25,616 nucleotides of DNA, taken from Actinomycetes bacterium (GTDB taxonomy: Bacteria; Actinomycetota; Thermoleophilia; Solirubrobacterales; 70-9). Shown piece after piece: positions 14,449 to 24,052 of this stretch. Positions within the stretch are counted from its first letter, which is position 1. Each line of letters opens with the position of its first letter. The DNA lies in the NCBI GenBank assembly GCA_023436605.1, contig JAEZIQ010000141.1, positions 1 through 25,616 of the forward strand, written 5' to 3'. The notes beneath the pieces are model-generated. The model had not been told where the DNA came from. It saw only the letters and a list, made by a program, of their open reading frames with translations, and did no database searches. A program made the position numbers and the translations under genes.

Positions 14449-17400
14449 GCGGGGGCGACCAGACGGCGGGGCTGACGACCGAATCCGGCGGCGACCAACA
14501 GCTGCTCGAACGAAGAGCCGAGGATCGGTTCGCCGTCGAACCGCTCGATCTTGAGCTGGCCCACCCGGCCTCCGTCGACCTCATCGATCAGTACCGCGAG
14601 GGCGGTGGCCAGGTCCTCTCCCTCAAGATTCCGGTCGAGACGGAGGATGCCTTTGCCCCCTCTCTCCACGTAGAGCAGCGGATGGCCGGCCCGGGCCAGC
14701 ACGTAGGCACCGGCGGTCCGGGCGGCCTTGCGACCGGACTCAAGCTTCGGCCACGGCAAGGTCGACCCCCAGGGACTGGCCGGGTCGGTCGCGGCCAGGA
14801 CAGTGAAGTTCTCGGGACCGTTCTCCTCGGCCGGCAGCGCGCGCAGCCGCTCGACCGCCCCCGAGAGGGCGAACTGGGCCCCGCCGAGCCCTTCGACAAA
14901 GTAGCCCCGCCGTGCGGTACCGAGTACTTCCAAGTTCGAGAGTTCCGGGTAGAGAGTCGAGAAACCGCCGGGAATGCCTTCGGCGAGAGCCATCTCCCGG
15001 GTCAGGATGCCGTACCGCTCGAGCATCAGCTCGGCCTGCGCCCGCAGCTTCGGCCCGGCTGCGGGGGCGTTCCGGAAAAGCGTCTCGGTCAGCGACCAGC
15101 GTCCCTGAACGGTGGGCCCGGTCGCGGCACGGCGCCGGGAGAAACGCCGACCGCCCGGTTCATAGGTCGGGACCGACCTGAGTCGCGGGGCCCGCAGAGG
15201 CGCGAAGGAGTCGTTGGTGATCTCACCCCCGAAGGCGAGATCCCAGAGTGCCGCGTGGAGTTCTTCGGCCGGGTGGTCGAGTTCACCGACCAGGTCGAGC
15301 CAGAAGGCCGGGCCGGCGGCCAGCCGCTCCCGGATCGCATCGTGGATTTCACCTGACGGCGGCTCCAGTTTTGCGTTGGACGGAGGTGGACCGGCGAGAC
15401 GCACGTCCTCGCGGAAGTAGAGCGCGACCCGGCCGTCGGCGCGACCGACCGCCCCCGCCCCGATCCAGACCACTTCGCCGCTGGTGCAGAGCTCGTCGAG
15501 CCAGGTCGGGCTGTAGGAACCGAGCCGACGGGGCAGCACGTCGTTCTCCCAGGTCGACTGGGTCAGGGCGACTCCCTGGAGCGGTACGAGGATCTCCCGC
15601 AGCCGGTCGGTCCCGGCTCCCGACCGGGCGTCCTTTCGCAGCGGTCGATGGCGGTCGATCCCCTGCCAGGAAGCGAGGAAGCGCGCGTAGGCGGCCCCGT
15701 CGGCCGGTTCGACCTCCTGCCGCAGATGGGCGAGACTGGCCCGGCGGATCCTCCGGAGCACTTCGGCATCGCACCACTCCCGCTCGGTACCTCCGGGCCG
15801 GATCTCGCCCCTGACCAGCGTCCCGCCCGACTCGAGTTCCTTCAGGGCCGGGGTCGGGTCGACGCCGTAGCGCTCGCGGGCCCAGGCAGTCGGGAAGGGC
15901 CCGCGGGTCCGGGCGAAACGGGATAGCAGCGTCACCATCGGGTCCTCACGCTCCGCGAGGAAATCGGCCGGCAGGCCGCCCGGCGGCGACACGCCGAGGG
16001 CGTCGCGGTAGAGCCCGGCATCCTCGGCCGCGATGAAGCGCTCCTCTCCGTTGATTCGAACCTTTGCCACCCGGCGTTCGGCGATCAGGTTCTCCAGCAT
16101 CGACGCAGCCGAGTAGCCCTCGGCGACTCTTGCTTCCGTTTCCGTCGGGGTCAGATCTCCGAGCCGGCGCAGGATCTGCTGGAGCCCATCGCGATCGGAG
16201 GCCTTGCCGTTCTCGGTCAGGTGCTGGAGCGAAGCTTCGACCTCGGCCAGAGCCTGCTCGTCGATCAGCTCCCGCAGCTCGTCCTGACCGAGCAGCTCCC
16301 GCAGGAGTTCCCGGTCCAGGGAAAGGGCGGTCGCCCGGCGCTCGGCGTTCGGCGTGTCCCCCTCGTACATGTAGGTCGCGACGTAGTCGAAGAGCAGCGA
16401 GGAAGCGAAAGGTGAAGCGGTCTGGGTCTCGACCTCGACCAGCGCGATCTCGCGGGAGTGGATTCCCCTCAACAGGCGGTCGAGGGCAGGCAGGTCGAAA
16501 ACGTCCTGCAGGCACTCGCGGTAGGTCTCGAGGATGACCGGGAATCGAGGGAAGTCCTGGGCGACCTCGAGCAGGCTCTGTGACTTCAGCCGCTGCTGCC
16601 AGAGCGGCGTGCGCTTTCCCGGGTAGGCCCGGGGAATCAGCAGGGACCTCGCGGCGTTTTCCCGGAAGCGGGCTCCGAACAGAGCCGAAGTTCCGAGTTC
16701 GCGCACGACCAGGTCCTCCAGCTCATCGGGCTCGATCAGGACCAGGTCGGCCGACGGTGGTTCGTCGGCATCCGGCAGGTGGACGGCAATGCCGTCGTCG
16801 GAGTGAATCGCGTCCGCTTCGAGGCCGTGCTCGTCACGCAGCTTGCGGGCGATCGCAAGACCCCAGGCGGCGTGTACCCGGCCGCCGTAGGGAGAGAGCA
16901 CGACCAGTCGCCAGTCGCCGATCTCGTCGCGGAAACGCTCGATAACGATCGTCTGGTCGGAGGGCACCACCCGGGTCGCGTCCTGCTGGTCCTTGAGGTA
17001 GGCGACCAGGTTGCGGGCCGCCCGCGGATCGAGGTCGTGGGACTTCTCGAGTTCGGCCGGGTCCGCGTTGACCGCCTCGCGGGCGAAAGTCCCGATCGCC
17101 TCTCCGAGCTCGGCCGGACGTCCGATCCCGTCACCACGCCAGAAGGGAATCGCCCCGGGCACACCGGGAGCCGGAACCACGATTACCCGGTCGCGGGTGA
17201 TCTCCTGGATCCGCCAGCTCGAAGCGCCGAGCAGGAAGACCTGGCCGGCCCGTGCCTCGTAGACCATCTCTTCGTCGAGTTCACCGACCCGGCGGCCATC
17301 CGGAAGGTGGACCCCGTAGAGGCCACGATCGGGAATCGTTCCGGCGTTGGTCACGACCAGCGAACGGGCACCCTTGCGACCCTCGATCGTCTTGCCGGTC

Positions 17401-18977
17401 CGGTCCCAGACCAGACGCGGACGAAGCTCTGCGAAACGGTCGGACGGATAGCGCCCGTCGAGCATGTCGAGCACGTTCTCGAACTGTTCGATCGAGAGCT
17501 CGGCAAAGGGAGTCGTCCGGCGGACCAGTTCGTAGGCCTCGGTCGTGTCCCACTTGTCGAGGGCCGCCATCGAGACCAGGTGCTGGGCCAGCACGTCGAG
17601 CGGGTTCGAGGGGATCACCGTTTCCTCGATCTGACCCTCCTTCATGCGCCGGGTGACCACCGCGCTCTCCAGCAGATCGCCCCGGAACTTGGGGAAGATC
17701 CTTCCCTTCGAGGTTTCTCCGAGCCCGTGGCCGGCCCGGCCGATCCGCTGCAGCCCCCGGGCGACCGACTTCGGCGATTCGACCTGGACAACCAGATCGA
17801 CCGCTCCCATGTCAATTCCGAGCTCCAGGGAGGAAGTGGCGACGAGACAGGGAATCAGCCCCGATTTGAGTTGTTCCTCGACCTCGGTCCGTTCCTCGTG
17901 CGAGAGCGAACCGTGGTGGGCCCGGGCGAGCGGCAGACCGGAGTCCTGGTCGGGGCGGACGTCCGACGATCCGGTTGTCCCGGGGCCTTCGGTAGCGGTC
18001 GGGTTCGGTGACTCGACTTCATCTTTTCCCTGGTCGAGGTCATTGAGTCGCTGGGCCAGTCGTTCCGCGGCCCGGCGGTTGTTCACGAAGACGATGGTCG
18101 AGGTGTGGGCCCGGACCTGCTCAAGGAGTTCCGGGTAGATCGCCGGCCAGATCGACCTGATCGGTGCGTCATCAGCCGAACCGTCGTCATGCGGGCTGGC
18201 CTCCGGGGCGCCCATGTCCTCGACCGGGACGACGATCTCGAGATCCAGTTCTTTGCGCTGGCCGGGATCGACCACCTTGCATTTGCGCCCGGGACCGGAT
18301 AGGAAGCCGGCGATCCGCTCCAGCGGACGCTGCGTGGCCGAAAGGCCGATGCGCTGGACTTTCCGGCCGCCGTTATCGGTGACCAGGTGGTCAAGTCGCT
18401 CCAGCGTCAACGCGAGGTGGGAGCCGCGCTTGGTCGCGGCCACCGCGTGAATCTCGTCGACGATCACGGTCTCCACGCCGGTCAGGATGTCGCGCGCTCC
18501 GGAGGAGATCATCAGGTAGAGCGACTCCGGCGTGGTGATCAGGATCTCCGGAGGCTCCCGGCGCATCCGGTTGCGTTCCGCCTGCGGCGTGTCGCCGGTG
18601 CGGATCCCGACCGAGAGGTCTGCGCCGATTCCCCGGAGCGGAGCCCGAAGGTTGCGCTCGATGTCATAGGAGAGCGCCTTGAGCGGCGAAACGTAAACCA
18701 GCCGCACGCCCGGCTCCGACTCCGGAACCCTGCCCGCCGCTACATCCCGTTTCCGGCGGGTTAATTGATCGATGCCCCACAAGAAGCTCGCCAGGGTCTT
18801 ACCCGAACCGGTCGGCGCGCAGATAAGTGTGTCCGTCCCGGAAGAAATCGACTGCCAACCCAGCGCCTGGGCCGGCGTCGCACCCTCGAAAGAAGCCGAG
18901 AACCAACGCTTCACGTCATCGCTGAACGGTGCGAGCGGGTCCTCGGGTGGTGTTTCCATGGTCGGTTTCGCGGGCAT
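14445..18977 (-). CDS. lhr: Lhr-type large ATP-dependent DNA helicase
   Basis: 1510 residues, the normal size of full-length bacterial Lhr (core plus C-terminal domain). The Q-like motif GATPAQALGWQ is at 32-42, Walker A APTGSGKT at 54-61, motif Ia VSPLKAL, motif Ic TTPESLY, DEIH at 174-177, and SATQRP (motif III). Motifs IV-VI include SLELGIDMGAVDLVVQ and GLQRIGRAGH. After the RecA pair come the winged-helix and Lhr-specific region, then the long C-terminal module of tandem winged helices and beta-barrel. Lhr is a 3'-5' ssDNA translocase and RNA:DNA helicase linked to crosslink and oxidative damage repair. The start at 18977 keeps family length; the open frame runs to 19637, but that stretch overlaps the divergent gene. 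A METP start at 18959 is also possible. No Shine-Dalgarno. It heads the unit with the Nei-like glycosylase. Confidence 0.97.
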   Translation of the reverse strand: MPAKPTMETPPEDPLAPFSDDVKRWFSASFEGATPAQALGWQSISSGTDTLICAPTGSGKTLASFLWGIDQLTRRKRDVAAGRVPESEPGVRLVYVSPLKALSYDIERNLRAPLRGIGADLSVGIRTGDTPQAERNRMRREPPEILITTPESLYLMISSGARDILTGVETVIVDEIHAVAATKRGSHLALTLERLDHLVTDNGGRKVQRIGLSATQRPLERIAGFLSGPGRKCKVVDPGQRKELDLEIVVPVEDMGAPEASPHDDGSADDAPIRSIWPAIYPELLEQVRAHTSTIVFVNNRRAAERLAQRLNDLDQGKDEVESPNPTATEGPGTTGSSDVRPDQDSGLPLARAHHGSLSHEERTEVEEQLKSGLIPCLVATSSLELGIDMGAVDLVVQVESPKSVARGLQRIGRAGHGLGETSKGRIFPKFRGDLLESAVVTRRMKEGQIEETVIPSNPLDVLAQHLVSMAALDKWDTTEAYELVRRTTPFAELSIEQFENVLDMLDGRYPSDRFAELRPRLVWDRTGKTIEGRKGARSLVVTNAGTIPDRGLYGVHLPDGRRVGELDEEMVYEARAGQVFLLGASSWRIQEITRDRVIVVPAPGVPGAIPFWRGDGIGRPAELGEAIGTFAREAVNADPAELEKSHDLDPRAARNLVAYLKDQQDATRVVPSDQTIVIERFRDEIGDWRLVVLSPYGGRVHAAWGLAIARKLRDEHGLEADAIHSDDGIAVHLPDADEPPSADLVLIEPDELEDLVVRELGTSALFGARFRENAARSLLIPRAYPGKRTPLWQQRLKSQSLLEVAQDFPRFPVILETYRECLQDVFDLPALDRLLRGIHSREIALVEVETQTASPFASSLLFDYVATYMYEGDTPNAERRATALSLDRELLRELLGQDELRELIDEQALAEVEASLQHLTENGKASDRDGLQQILRRLGDLTPTETEARVAEGYSAASMLENLIAERRVAKVRINGEERFIAAEDAGLYRDALGVSPPGGLPADFLAEREDPMVTLLSRFARTRGPFPTAWARERYGVDPTPALKELESGGTLVRGEIRPGGTEREWCDAEVLRRIRRASLAHLRQEVEPADGAAYARFLASWQGIDRHRPLRKDARSGAGTDRLREILVPLQGVALTQSTWENDVLPRRLGSYSPTWLDELCTSGEVVWIGAGAVGRADGRVALYFREDVRLAGPPPSNAKLEPPSGEIHDAIRERLAAGPAFWLDLVGELDHPAEELHAALWDLAFGGEITNDSFAPLRAPRLRSVPTYEPGGRRFSRRRAATGPTVQGRWSLTETLFRNAPAAGPKLRAQAELMLERYGILTREMALAEGIPGGFSTLYPELSNLEVLGTARRGYFVEGLGGAQFALSGAVERLRALPAEENGPENFTVLAATDPASPWGSTLPWPKLESGRKAARTAGAYVLARAGHPLLYVERGGKGILRLDRNLEGEDLATALAVLIDEVDGGRVGQLKIERFDGEPILGSSFEQLLVAAGFGRQPRRLVAPA

Positions 18978-19052
18978 CGTTAAACACCAGATGCTACGCG
19001 CCCGCGTACCTCGACCCGGAAATAACCGACTGCCCCCGTCGCGTCTGGGAAG

Positions 19053-20549
19053 ATGGACGGTGAGTTGAGCCAGTCCCGTCCCAAAGCAGAACCAGGGGAA
19101 CCGACCGCCCCCGAAACGGTGGCATCGAGCCCGCCCGGGCGTTCCGGGAACCAGGATCAGGTTCGGGTCCGGCAGCTCCAGCGCCTGCGACGCTGGGGGC
19201 TGGCGATCGCCGATGCCACGGCGATCGGGATCGGCGTGCTTTTTGCGGACCAGTGGAACCGGCTTGACAGCGGCGAAACGATCTGGGCGCTGATCGCGAT
19301 CCCGATCTGGATCCTCGTCGCGAAGATCGACAACCTCTACGACCGTGACAGCCGGCGGATCCGCCACTCGACGCTCGACGAGCTTCCCGAGTTGCTGGCC
19401 ACCGCGGCGATCACCATTGCCGCGGCCTGGGCGATCACCGGATTGCTGGATGCCGGTTTGACCAGTTCGGTCATGGTCGTGATCGGCAGTGTCGCCTTCT
19501 TCGTGGCGATCTTGCTGCGGGCCGTGGTGCGCTGGATCTACCGCAAGGTCGCCGCTCCCGAACGGACCCTCGTCGTCGGTTCGGGTCCAAAAGCCCGGCT
19601 GGTCGCAAACCGGCTCCTGGTCCAGGGCGGCGACCACCTGGAACTGGTCGGGTACGTAGGCGAAACCGAAGGGGGCGAGGTGTCCGGCCCGGCCAGTGCC
19701 GGGGCGAAGTACTTCGGTCCCCCGGAGGATCTTCCCGGGATTGCCAGCGGTCAGCGCGTGAACCGGGTGGTGATCGCCGACGACGAACTCAGCGCCCGTG
19801 CGGTAGGCGAGATCATCGCCACCTGCCGCAGCTCCCAGGTCTCGGTGACCATGGTCCCCGCCAACCAGGCCGTACTGGGGCCGGGCACCGAACTCAACCG
19901 GATCGCCGAGGTCCCGATGCTGGACTTCCAGTTCGGCGATCCACCCCGCTCGACGATGGCAATCAAGCGGGCCATGGACCTGATCGTCTCGATTTCGATG
20001 CTGACGATCACGGCTCCGCTGCTGGCGCTCGCCGCGCTCGCAATCAGGATCGATTCACCCGGACCGGTCTTTTTCCGGCAGGTGCGGGTCGGACGCGACG
20101 ACCGCAAGTTCACGATGTTCAAATTGCGAACCATGGTCGCCGACGCCGAGGAAAAGCTCGACTCCCTGATCGACCTGGACGCTCTCGACGAACCGGCATT
20201 CAAGATCGCCAATGACCCCCGGGTGACCCGGGTAGGCCGGCTGCTCCGGCGCTCCAGTTTTGACGAGGTTCCCCAGTTCATCAACGTGCTGAAGGGTGAC
20301 ATGTCCCTGGTCGGTCCCCGCCCGGAGGAAGAAGCGGTGGTCGCGCTTTACGACGAGCGCCAACGCCAGCGGCTCCGTGTCAAACCCGGACTGACCGGCC
20401 CGATGCAGGTGGCCGGGCGCGGCGGGCTGACCTTCGAGGAACGGCTGGCCCTCGAACGGGACTACGTGGACAACCTGACCATCACCGGTGACATCAAGAT
20501 CCTGCTGCGGACGCCTCGCGCCGTGATCCGTGGAGATGGCGCCTTTTGA
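19053..20549 (+). CDS. Polyprenyl-phosphate sugar-1-phosphate transferase (WcaJ/WbaP-like)
   Basis: A 498-residue membrane enzyme that would start exopolysaccharide assembly by moving a sugar phosphate from a UDP-sugar to undecaprenyl phosphate. There is an N-terminal disordered tail (1-45) and four transmembrane helices (about 48-66, 77-92, 113-131, 138-157). A CoA-binding-like Rossmann segment RTLVVGSGPKARLVANRLL (171-189) follows. The catalytic bacterial sugar transferase domain spans about 304-498, with a re-entrant helix at 310-333. Conserved blocks are KRAMDL, SPGPVFFRQVRVG, FTMFKLRTM, SFDEVPQFINVLKGDMSLVGPRPE (402-425) and KPGLTGPMQVAGRG (444-457). The ATG at 19053 has only a weak GGGAAG nearby. 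It overlaps the next gene by 4 nt and is divergent from lhr (75-bp gap). Confidence 0.95.
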   Translation: MDGELSQSRPKAEPGEPTAPETVASSPPGRSGNQDQVRVRQLQRLRRWGLAIADATAIGIGVLFADQWNRLDSGETIWALIAIPIWILVAKIDNLYDRDSRRIRHSTLDELPELLATAAITIAAAWAITGLLDAGLTSSVMVVIGSVAFFVAILLRAVVRWIYRKVAAPERTLVVGSGPKARLVANRLLVQGGDHLELVGYVGETEGGEVSGPASAGAKYFGPPEDLPGIASGQRVNRVVIADDELSARAVGEIIATCRSSQVSVTMVPANQAVLGPGTELNRIAEVPMLDFQFGDPPRSTMAIKRAMDLIVSISMLTITAPLLALAALAIRIDSPGPVFFRQVRVGRDDRKFTMFKLRTMVADAEEKLDSLIDLDALDEPAFKIANDPRVTRVGRLLRRSSFDEVPQFINVLKGDMSLVGPRPEEEAVVALYDERQRQRLRVKPGLTGPMQVAGRGGLTFEERLALERDYVDNLTITGDIKILLRTPRAVIRGDGAF

Positions 20550-21430
20550 GCCTCGAAGTAGTCGTCGTTTCTCACGGAGCGACCGACCTCCTCCGCAACT
20601 GCCTTCGATCACTCCGCGAACATCCGGCTGCCGTCCCGATGCGGGTGACCGTGGTCGACTCGGGCTCTCCCGGAGACACTCCTGACCGGGTCGAGGCGGA
20701 ATTCCCCGAAGTCCGGCTGATCCGTACTTCGAACATCGGTTTCTCGGCCGCGAACAACCTGGTCCTCCGGGAGGCCTCGGCCGGGGGATCCGGGGAGATG
20801 TTCCTGCTGCTCAATCCGGACACGGAAGTGCGCGAAGGAACGATCGACGCCGCGATCGAACGGCTCGAGTCGGACCCCACGATCGGCATGGTCGGGGTCC
20901 GGCTCCTCAAGGCCGACGGCTCGTTCGATCACGCGGCCAAACGCTCGTTCCCCACTCCCCTCTCTGCCCTCGCCCACTTCACCGGGATCGGCCGCCGGCC
21001 GGGCGCCCCATCACGCCTCAGCCAGTACCGCGCCACCGGGCTCGGGGAGGAGGAACCGGGCCCGGTCGAGGCGGTAAACGGGGCGTTCATGCTCGTGCGG
21101 ACCAACGCCGTCCGCCAGGTCGGTCTCCTCGATGAGGGCTACTGGCTCTACATGGAAGACCTCGACTGGTGCCGCCGGTTCGGGGAGATGGGCTGGAAGG
21201 TGTTCTACGAGCCGGCCGGTACCGCGCTCCACGTGAAAGGCGGCTCCAGCCCGGGGCGGCGGGCGTTTCGGCAGGAGGTCGCGTTCCATCGCGGCATGGG
21301 CAGGTTCTACCGGCGATTCGAGGCGCCCCGGAACCCCGGGCTGGTCAACCTCGCGGTCTATGCGGGCATCGCCGCAAAACTCGCGGCCAGTCTTCTGATC
21401 AGCGTTGCCGCCGGCTTCAGGAGCCGGTAG
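20546..21430 (+). CDS. GT2-family glycosyltransferase (rhamnosyltransferase-like)
   Basis: A 294-residue GT-A enzyme that probably adds the second sugar to the lipid-linked precursor made by the preceding gene. The N-terminal strand LEVVVVSHG, VVDSGS (36-41), SNIGFSAANN (62-71) and LLLNPDTEV (87-95) with the DxD-equivalent N90-P-D92 are typical of WbbL-like GT2 enzymes. NGAFMLVR (178-185) and the catalytic MEDLDWCRR (203-211) follow. A hydrophobic C-terminal segment (about 267-290) could attach it to the membrane. The TTG start at 20546 overlaps the previous stop as TTTTGA, and GGAG lies 11 nt upstream, so translation is coupled. The last 14 nt overlap the 3' end of the convergent gene. Confidence 0.92.
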   Translation: MSLEVVVVSHGATDLLRNCLRSLREHPAAVPMRVTVVDSGSPGDTPDRVEAEFPEVRLIRTSNIGFSAANNLVLREASAGGSGEMFLLLNPDTEVREGTIDAAIERLESDPTIGMVGVRLLKADGSFDHAAKRSFPTPLSALAHFTGIGRRPGAPSRLSQYRATGLGEEEPGPVEAVNGAFMLVRTNAVRQVGLLDEGYWLYMEDLDWCRRFGEMGWKVFYEPAGTALHVKGGSSPGRRAFRQEVAFHRGMGRFYRRFEAPRNPGLVNLAVYAGIAAKLAASLLISVAAGFRSR

Positions 21431-22058
21431 AGGAACCGGTCTTGCTGCCCAGGGCCGACTTCAGCCTGTCCCGGGTCTCGTCATCAGGCTTGCGGTAGCG
21501 CTGCCACAGGTAGTAGCCGCCGCCACCGATCAGCGGGATGCCGATCACGATCGCGATGATCCAGGGCAGAGCCGAACCGCCATCGTCATCGCCGGAGGCC
21601 GGGGCCGCGGTGATGGTTGAATCATCATCCGGGCTGCCACTCCCCGCCTTGGGCTTCTCCTTGTCGGAGTCGGTGGCCGGGTTGAAGGTGCCGTTGCTGT
21701 ACTTCTTCGCCGGCTTGTCGGTGCCGGTTTCGCCGCTGCTCACCGAACCCGAATCACCCCCGCCCGATGAATCGCCGCCGCTGCCGGTACCGGTGCTGCC
21801 GGAGTTGCCGTCATCACCACCGTTGTCCTGGCCGCTCTTGTTGTTGTTCCCGTTGTCGTTCTTGTTCGGGGTGGGTGGTGGCGGCTCCTCCGTATATACG
21901 TCGGTTGCCGAAGAAGCGAGTACCGTGCCCGGAGCGACGCCGAATGCCAGGACCATCAGCCCCAAGATCGATGCCGCAAGGCAGAGCAGGTGCCGCGCGG
22001 ACACATGACGGGTCGTTCGGGCCTCCATACCAACGCAAGATAGCCGATCTGATCGCAT
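21417..22058 (-). CDS. Exported membrane-anchored low-complexity protein
   Basis: About 213 residues, no recognised family. An N-terminal signal-like segment (hydrophobic about 28-48, after several Arg) is followed by a Pro patch, then about 100 residues rich in Gly, Ser, Asp, Asn and Thr (NKNDNGNNNKSGQDNGG and similar). One C-terminal transmembrane helix (SALPWIIAIVIGIPLIGGGGYYLW) and a charged tail (QRYRKPDDETRDRLKSAL) end it. There is no LPxTG signal. The layout suggests an extracytoplasmic disordered stalk tethered to the membrane. The ATG at 22058 is preferred because AAGGA lies 9 nt upstream; ATG 22028 has no Shine-Dalgarno. It sits head-to-head with the ligase gene, and its 5' end overlaps that gene's likely start. 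It may serve the same glycan locus. Confidence 0.7.
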   Translation of the reverse strand: MRSDRLSCVGMEARTTRHVSARHLLCLAASILGLMVLAFGVAPGTVLASSATDVYTEEPPPPTPNKNDNGNNNKSGQDNGGDDGNSGSTGTGSGGDSSGGGDSGSVSSGETGTDKPAKKYSNGTFNPATDSDKEKPKAGSGSPDDDSTITAAPASGDDDGGSALPWIIAIVIGIPLIGGGGYYLWQRYRKPDDETRDRLKSALGSKTGSSTGS

Positions 22059-23938
22059 TTCTTGTTCCTTTCGTGCTGCTGGCCGGGCTGGCCCTCGGGG
22101 GCGGCGGCTTCGACCTTTTCTCCCGTCACCTGGCGGGGGTTCTGGCCTGGGTCCTGGTCGCGGTCCTGCTGGTCGCACCTCTGCCCGAACCGACCCGCCC
22201 CGGGCGATCGTTCGCCCTCGTCGGGGGATTGATCCTTGGTCTGGCTGTGCTTTCAGCGATTTCCGCGATCTGGTCAAGTTCCGTCTCTCTGAGCCTGGCC
22301 GAGTTCGAGCGTGGCATCGCCTACCTCGGTTTCTTCACAGCCAGTTACCTCACGATGAGAACCCCGAAACAGCGCGAATGGTTCGCTCGGGGCATCGGAG
22401 CCGGTATCGCCTTCATCTGTCTGCTGGCGCTCGGTGACCGCCTGATCGAAGGTGGAGGCGGCGAGGAGTCGGTCGTGTTCAGCCGACTCAACTACCCGCT
22501 GGGATACTGGAACGCGGACGGAATCTTCTTCGGTGCCGGCGCCGCGTTGTTCGTCTGGTTCGCTTCGACAAGCTCCGGTCGGGCGGAGCGGGCCGGGTGG
22601 ATGGCACTTTCGATTCTGGCCGCGACTGCCCTCTACCTGACCTACTCGCGGGGCGGCCTGGCGGTCGCCACGATCGCCCTCGTGCTGCTCTTCTTCCTCA
22701 GCTTCGACCGGTTGAAGGTGATCCTGGTCACCCTGGCTGGCATCGCAGCTTCCGTGCCGATCCTTTTCACCGTGGACGCTTACCCGAGCATTGCCGGCAC
22801 CGGATTCGAGAGCCCCGGTGCGGGCGAGGTCCTGGTCGTGATCGCGGTCTCCGTGGCCAGCCTCGCGCTCGCGGTCGGGCTCCTCGAGGCAGCGCTCAAA
22901 TTTGCCCGGACACGACCTGAAGCGACCCGGAAAGCGCTCGCGTTCTCCCGAGATCGCCGCGTGCTGCTCTCGGTCGCAGGGGTGATCCTCGCGACTATCC
23001 TCACCCTGGTCGTCGCCTTCGGCAGCAACGTCTGGGACCAGTTCGGGGAAAGCGACGTCCCCGCGCCCGACAACCCGCGGGAAAGGTTCACCGACCTCTC
23101 CGGTTCCTACCGCCTCGAGTTCGACGAGGTCGCGCTGGACACTTTCACCGATCATCCCCTGCTCGGGTCAGGAGCGGGCACCTACCGGTTCGAGTGGGCC
23201 CGCGAACGCGAGATCCCCGTCACCACCCAGGATGCGCACTCCTTCTATCTTGAAAGCCTCTCCGACCTGGGCCTGGCCGGTGGCCTTCTTACTTTCGGTT
23301 TCGCGCTCGCCCTGATCTGGCTCGGAGTTCTTGCCTGGCGTGGAGGCAGGGGGCGTGAAGGTCCGGTCGTCCTGGCGATCACCGTCGCCCTGCTCGTTTC
23401 TTTCGCCTTCGACTGGTTCTGGCGGCTCGGAGCCACTGCCGCGCTGCTGCTCCTTCTCGCTGCCTGGATCGCCAGTGACGAATCGGTCGAGACGTGGCGG
23501 CGGCGGGCCACCGCAGGTGGCGGCTTCAAGTTCGCCGGACTGCTCGCGGCATGGGTCTCAATCGTGATCCTGGCCGTACCGGCAATCGCCGACCGGTATG
23601 TGGAAGCAAGCGCAAACTCGGTTCTCGACGACCAGGTTGAGCGGGCAGCCGACCAGGCGCGGGAAGCGTCCCGGTTCGAACCCTGGAACCCGGAACCACA
23701 CATGCAGCTTGCGGTGATCGCCGACAGTCGGGGCGAAACCGCGGAGGCGATCGCCGAGATCGACCGGGCGATCGAGCTGGAGCCGGAGAACTGGCAGGCC
23801 TGGACGATCCGTTTCCGCATCAACGTCGCCGCCGGCCGGGAGGCAGAAGCCCGGCGGGACTACGAAAAACTGGCCGAAATCAACCCGCTCTACTTCGACC
23901 GGATCTCCTTCGAGGAAGCCTGGGAGGGCTCTTCCTGA
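21971..23938 (+). CDS. O-antigen ligase/polymerase-like membrane protein with TPR tail
   Basis: About 655 residues with roughly 12 hydrophobic segments between 25 and 540. The Wzy_C/WaaL fold is indicated by RLNYPLGYWNADGIF (172-186), LTYSRGG (223-229), the large extracytoplasmic loop with DHPLLGSGAGTYRFEW (394-409) and DAHSFYLESLSDLGLAGG (421-438). His423 is a likely functional residue. The C-terminal 100 residues (545-650) contain at least two TPR-like repeats (EPWNPEPHMQLAVIADSRG, IELEPENWQAW). It probably ligates or polymerises the lipid-linked glycan. The start is uncertain: ATG 21971 lies inside the divergent gene and lacks a Shine-Dalgarno; the next in-frame start, GTG 22073, would cut into the first membrane helix. 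Confidence 0.88.
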   Translation: MPQGRAGAARTHDGSFGPPYQRKIADLIAFLVPFVLLAGLALGGGGFDLFSRHLAGVLAWVLVAVLLVAPLPEPTRPGRSFALVGGLILGLAVLSAISAIWSSSVSLSLAEFERGIAYLGFFTASYLTMRTPKQREWFARGIGAGIAFICLLALGDRLIEGGGGEESVVFSRLNYPLGYWNADGIFFGAGAALFVWFASTSSGRAERAGWMALSILAATALYLTYSRGGLAVATIALVLLFFLSFDRLKVILVTLAGIAASVPILFTVDAYPSIAGTGFESPGAGEVLVVIAVSVASLALAVGLLEAALKFARTRPEATRKALAFSRDRRVLLSVAGVILATILTLVVAFGSNVWDQFGESDVPAPDNPRERFTDLSGSYRLEFDEVALDTFTDHPLLGSGAGTYRFEWAREREIPVTTQDAHSFYLESLSDLGLAGGLLTFGFALALIWLGVLAWRGGRGREGPVVLAITVALLVSFAFDWFWRLGATAALLLLLAAWIASDESVETWRRRATAGGGFKFAGLLAAWVSIVILAVPAIADRYVEASANSVLDDQVERAADQAREASRFEPWNPEPHMQLAVIADSRGETAEAIAEIDRAIELEPENWQAWTIRFRINVAAGREAEARRDYEKLAEINPLYFDRISFEEAWEGSS

Positions 23939-24052
23939 TTATGGAAAGTGGCCGATTCGCTACTTTCTCACCTCGTTGATGTTCAAATAACTGAGCGCCA
24001 CAAGGCACTTCAGGCATCTGCCCCTCGCCTCACCCTCGGAGAAAAGGACACC

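Noticed and set aside
18978..19637. Upstream extension of the lhr frame (220 residues)
   Set aside because: Lhr homology begins near 18977, and the extension is antisense to the sugar transferase gene.
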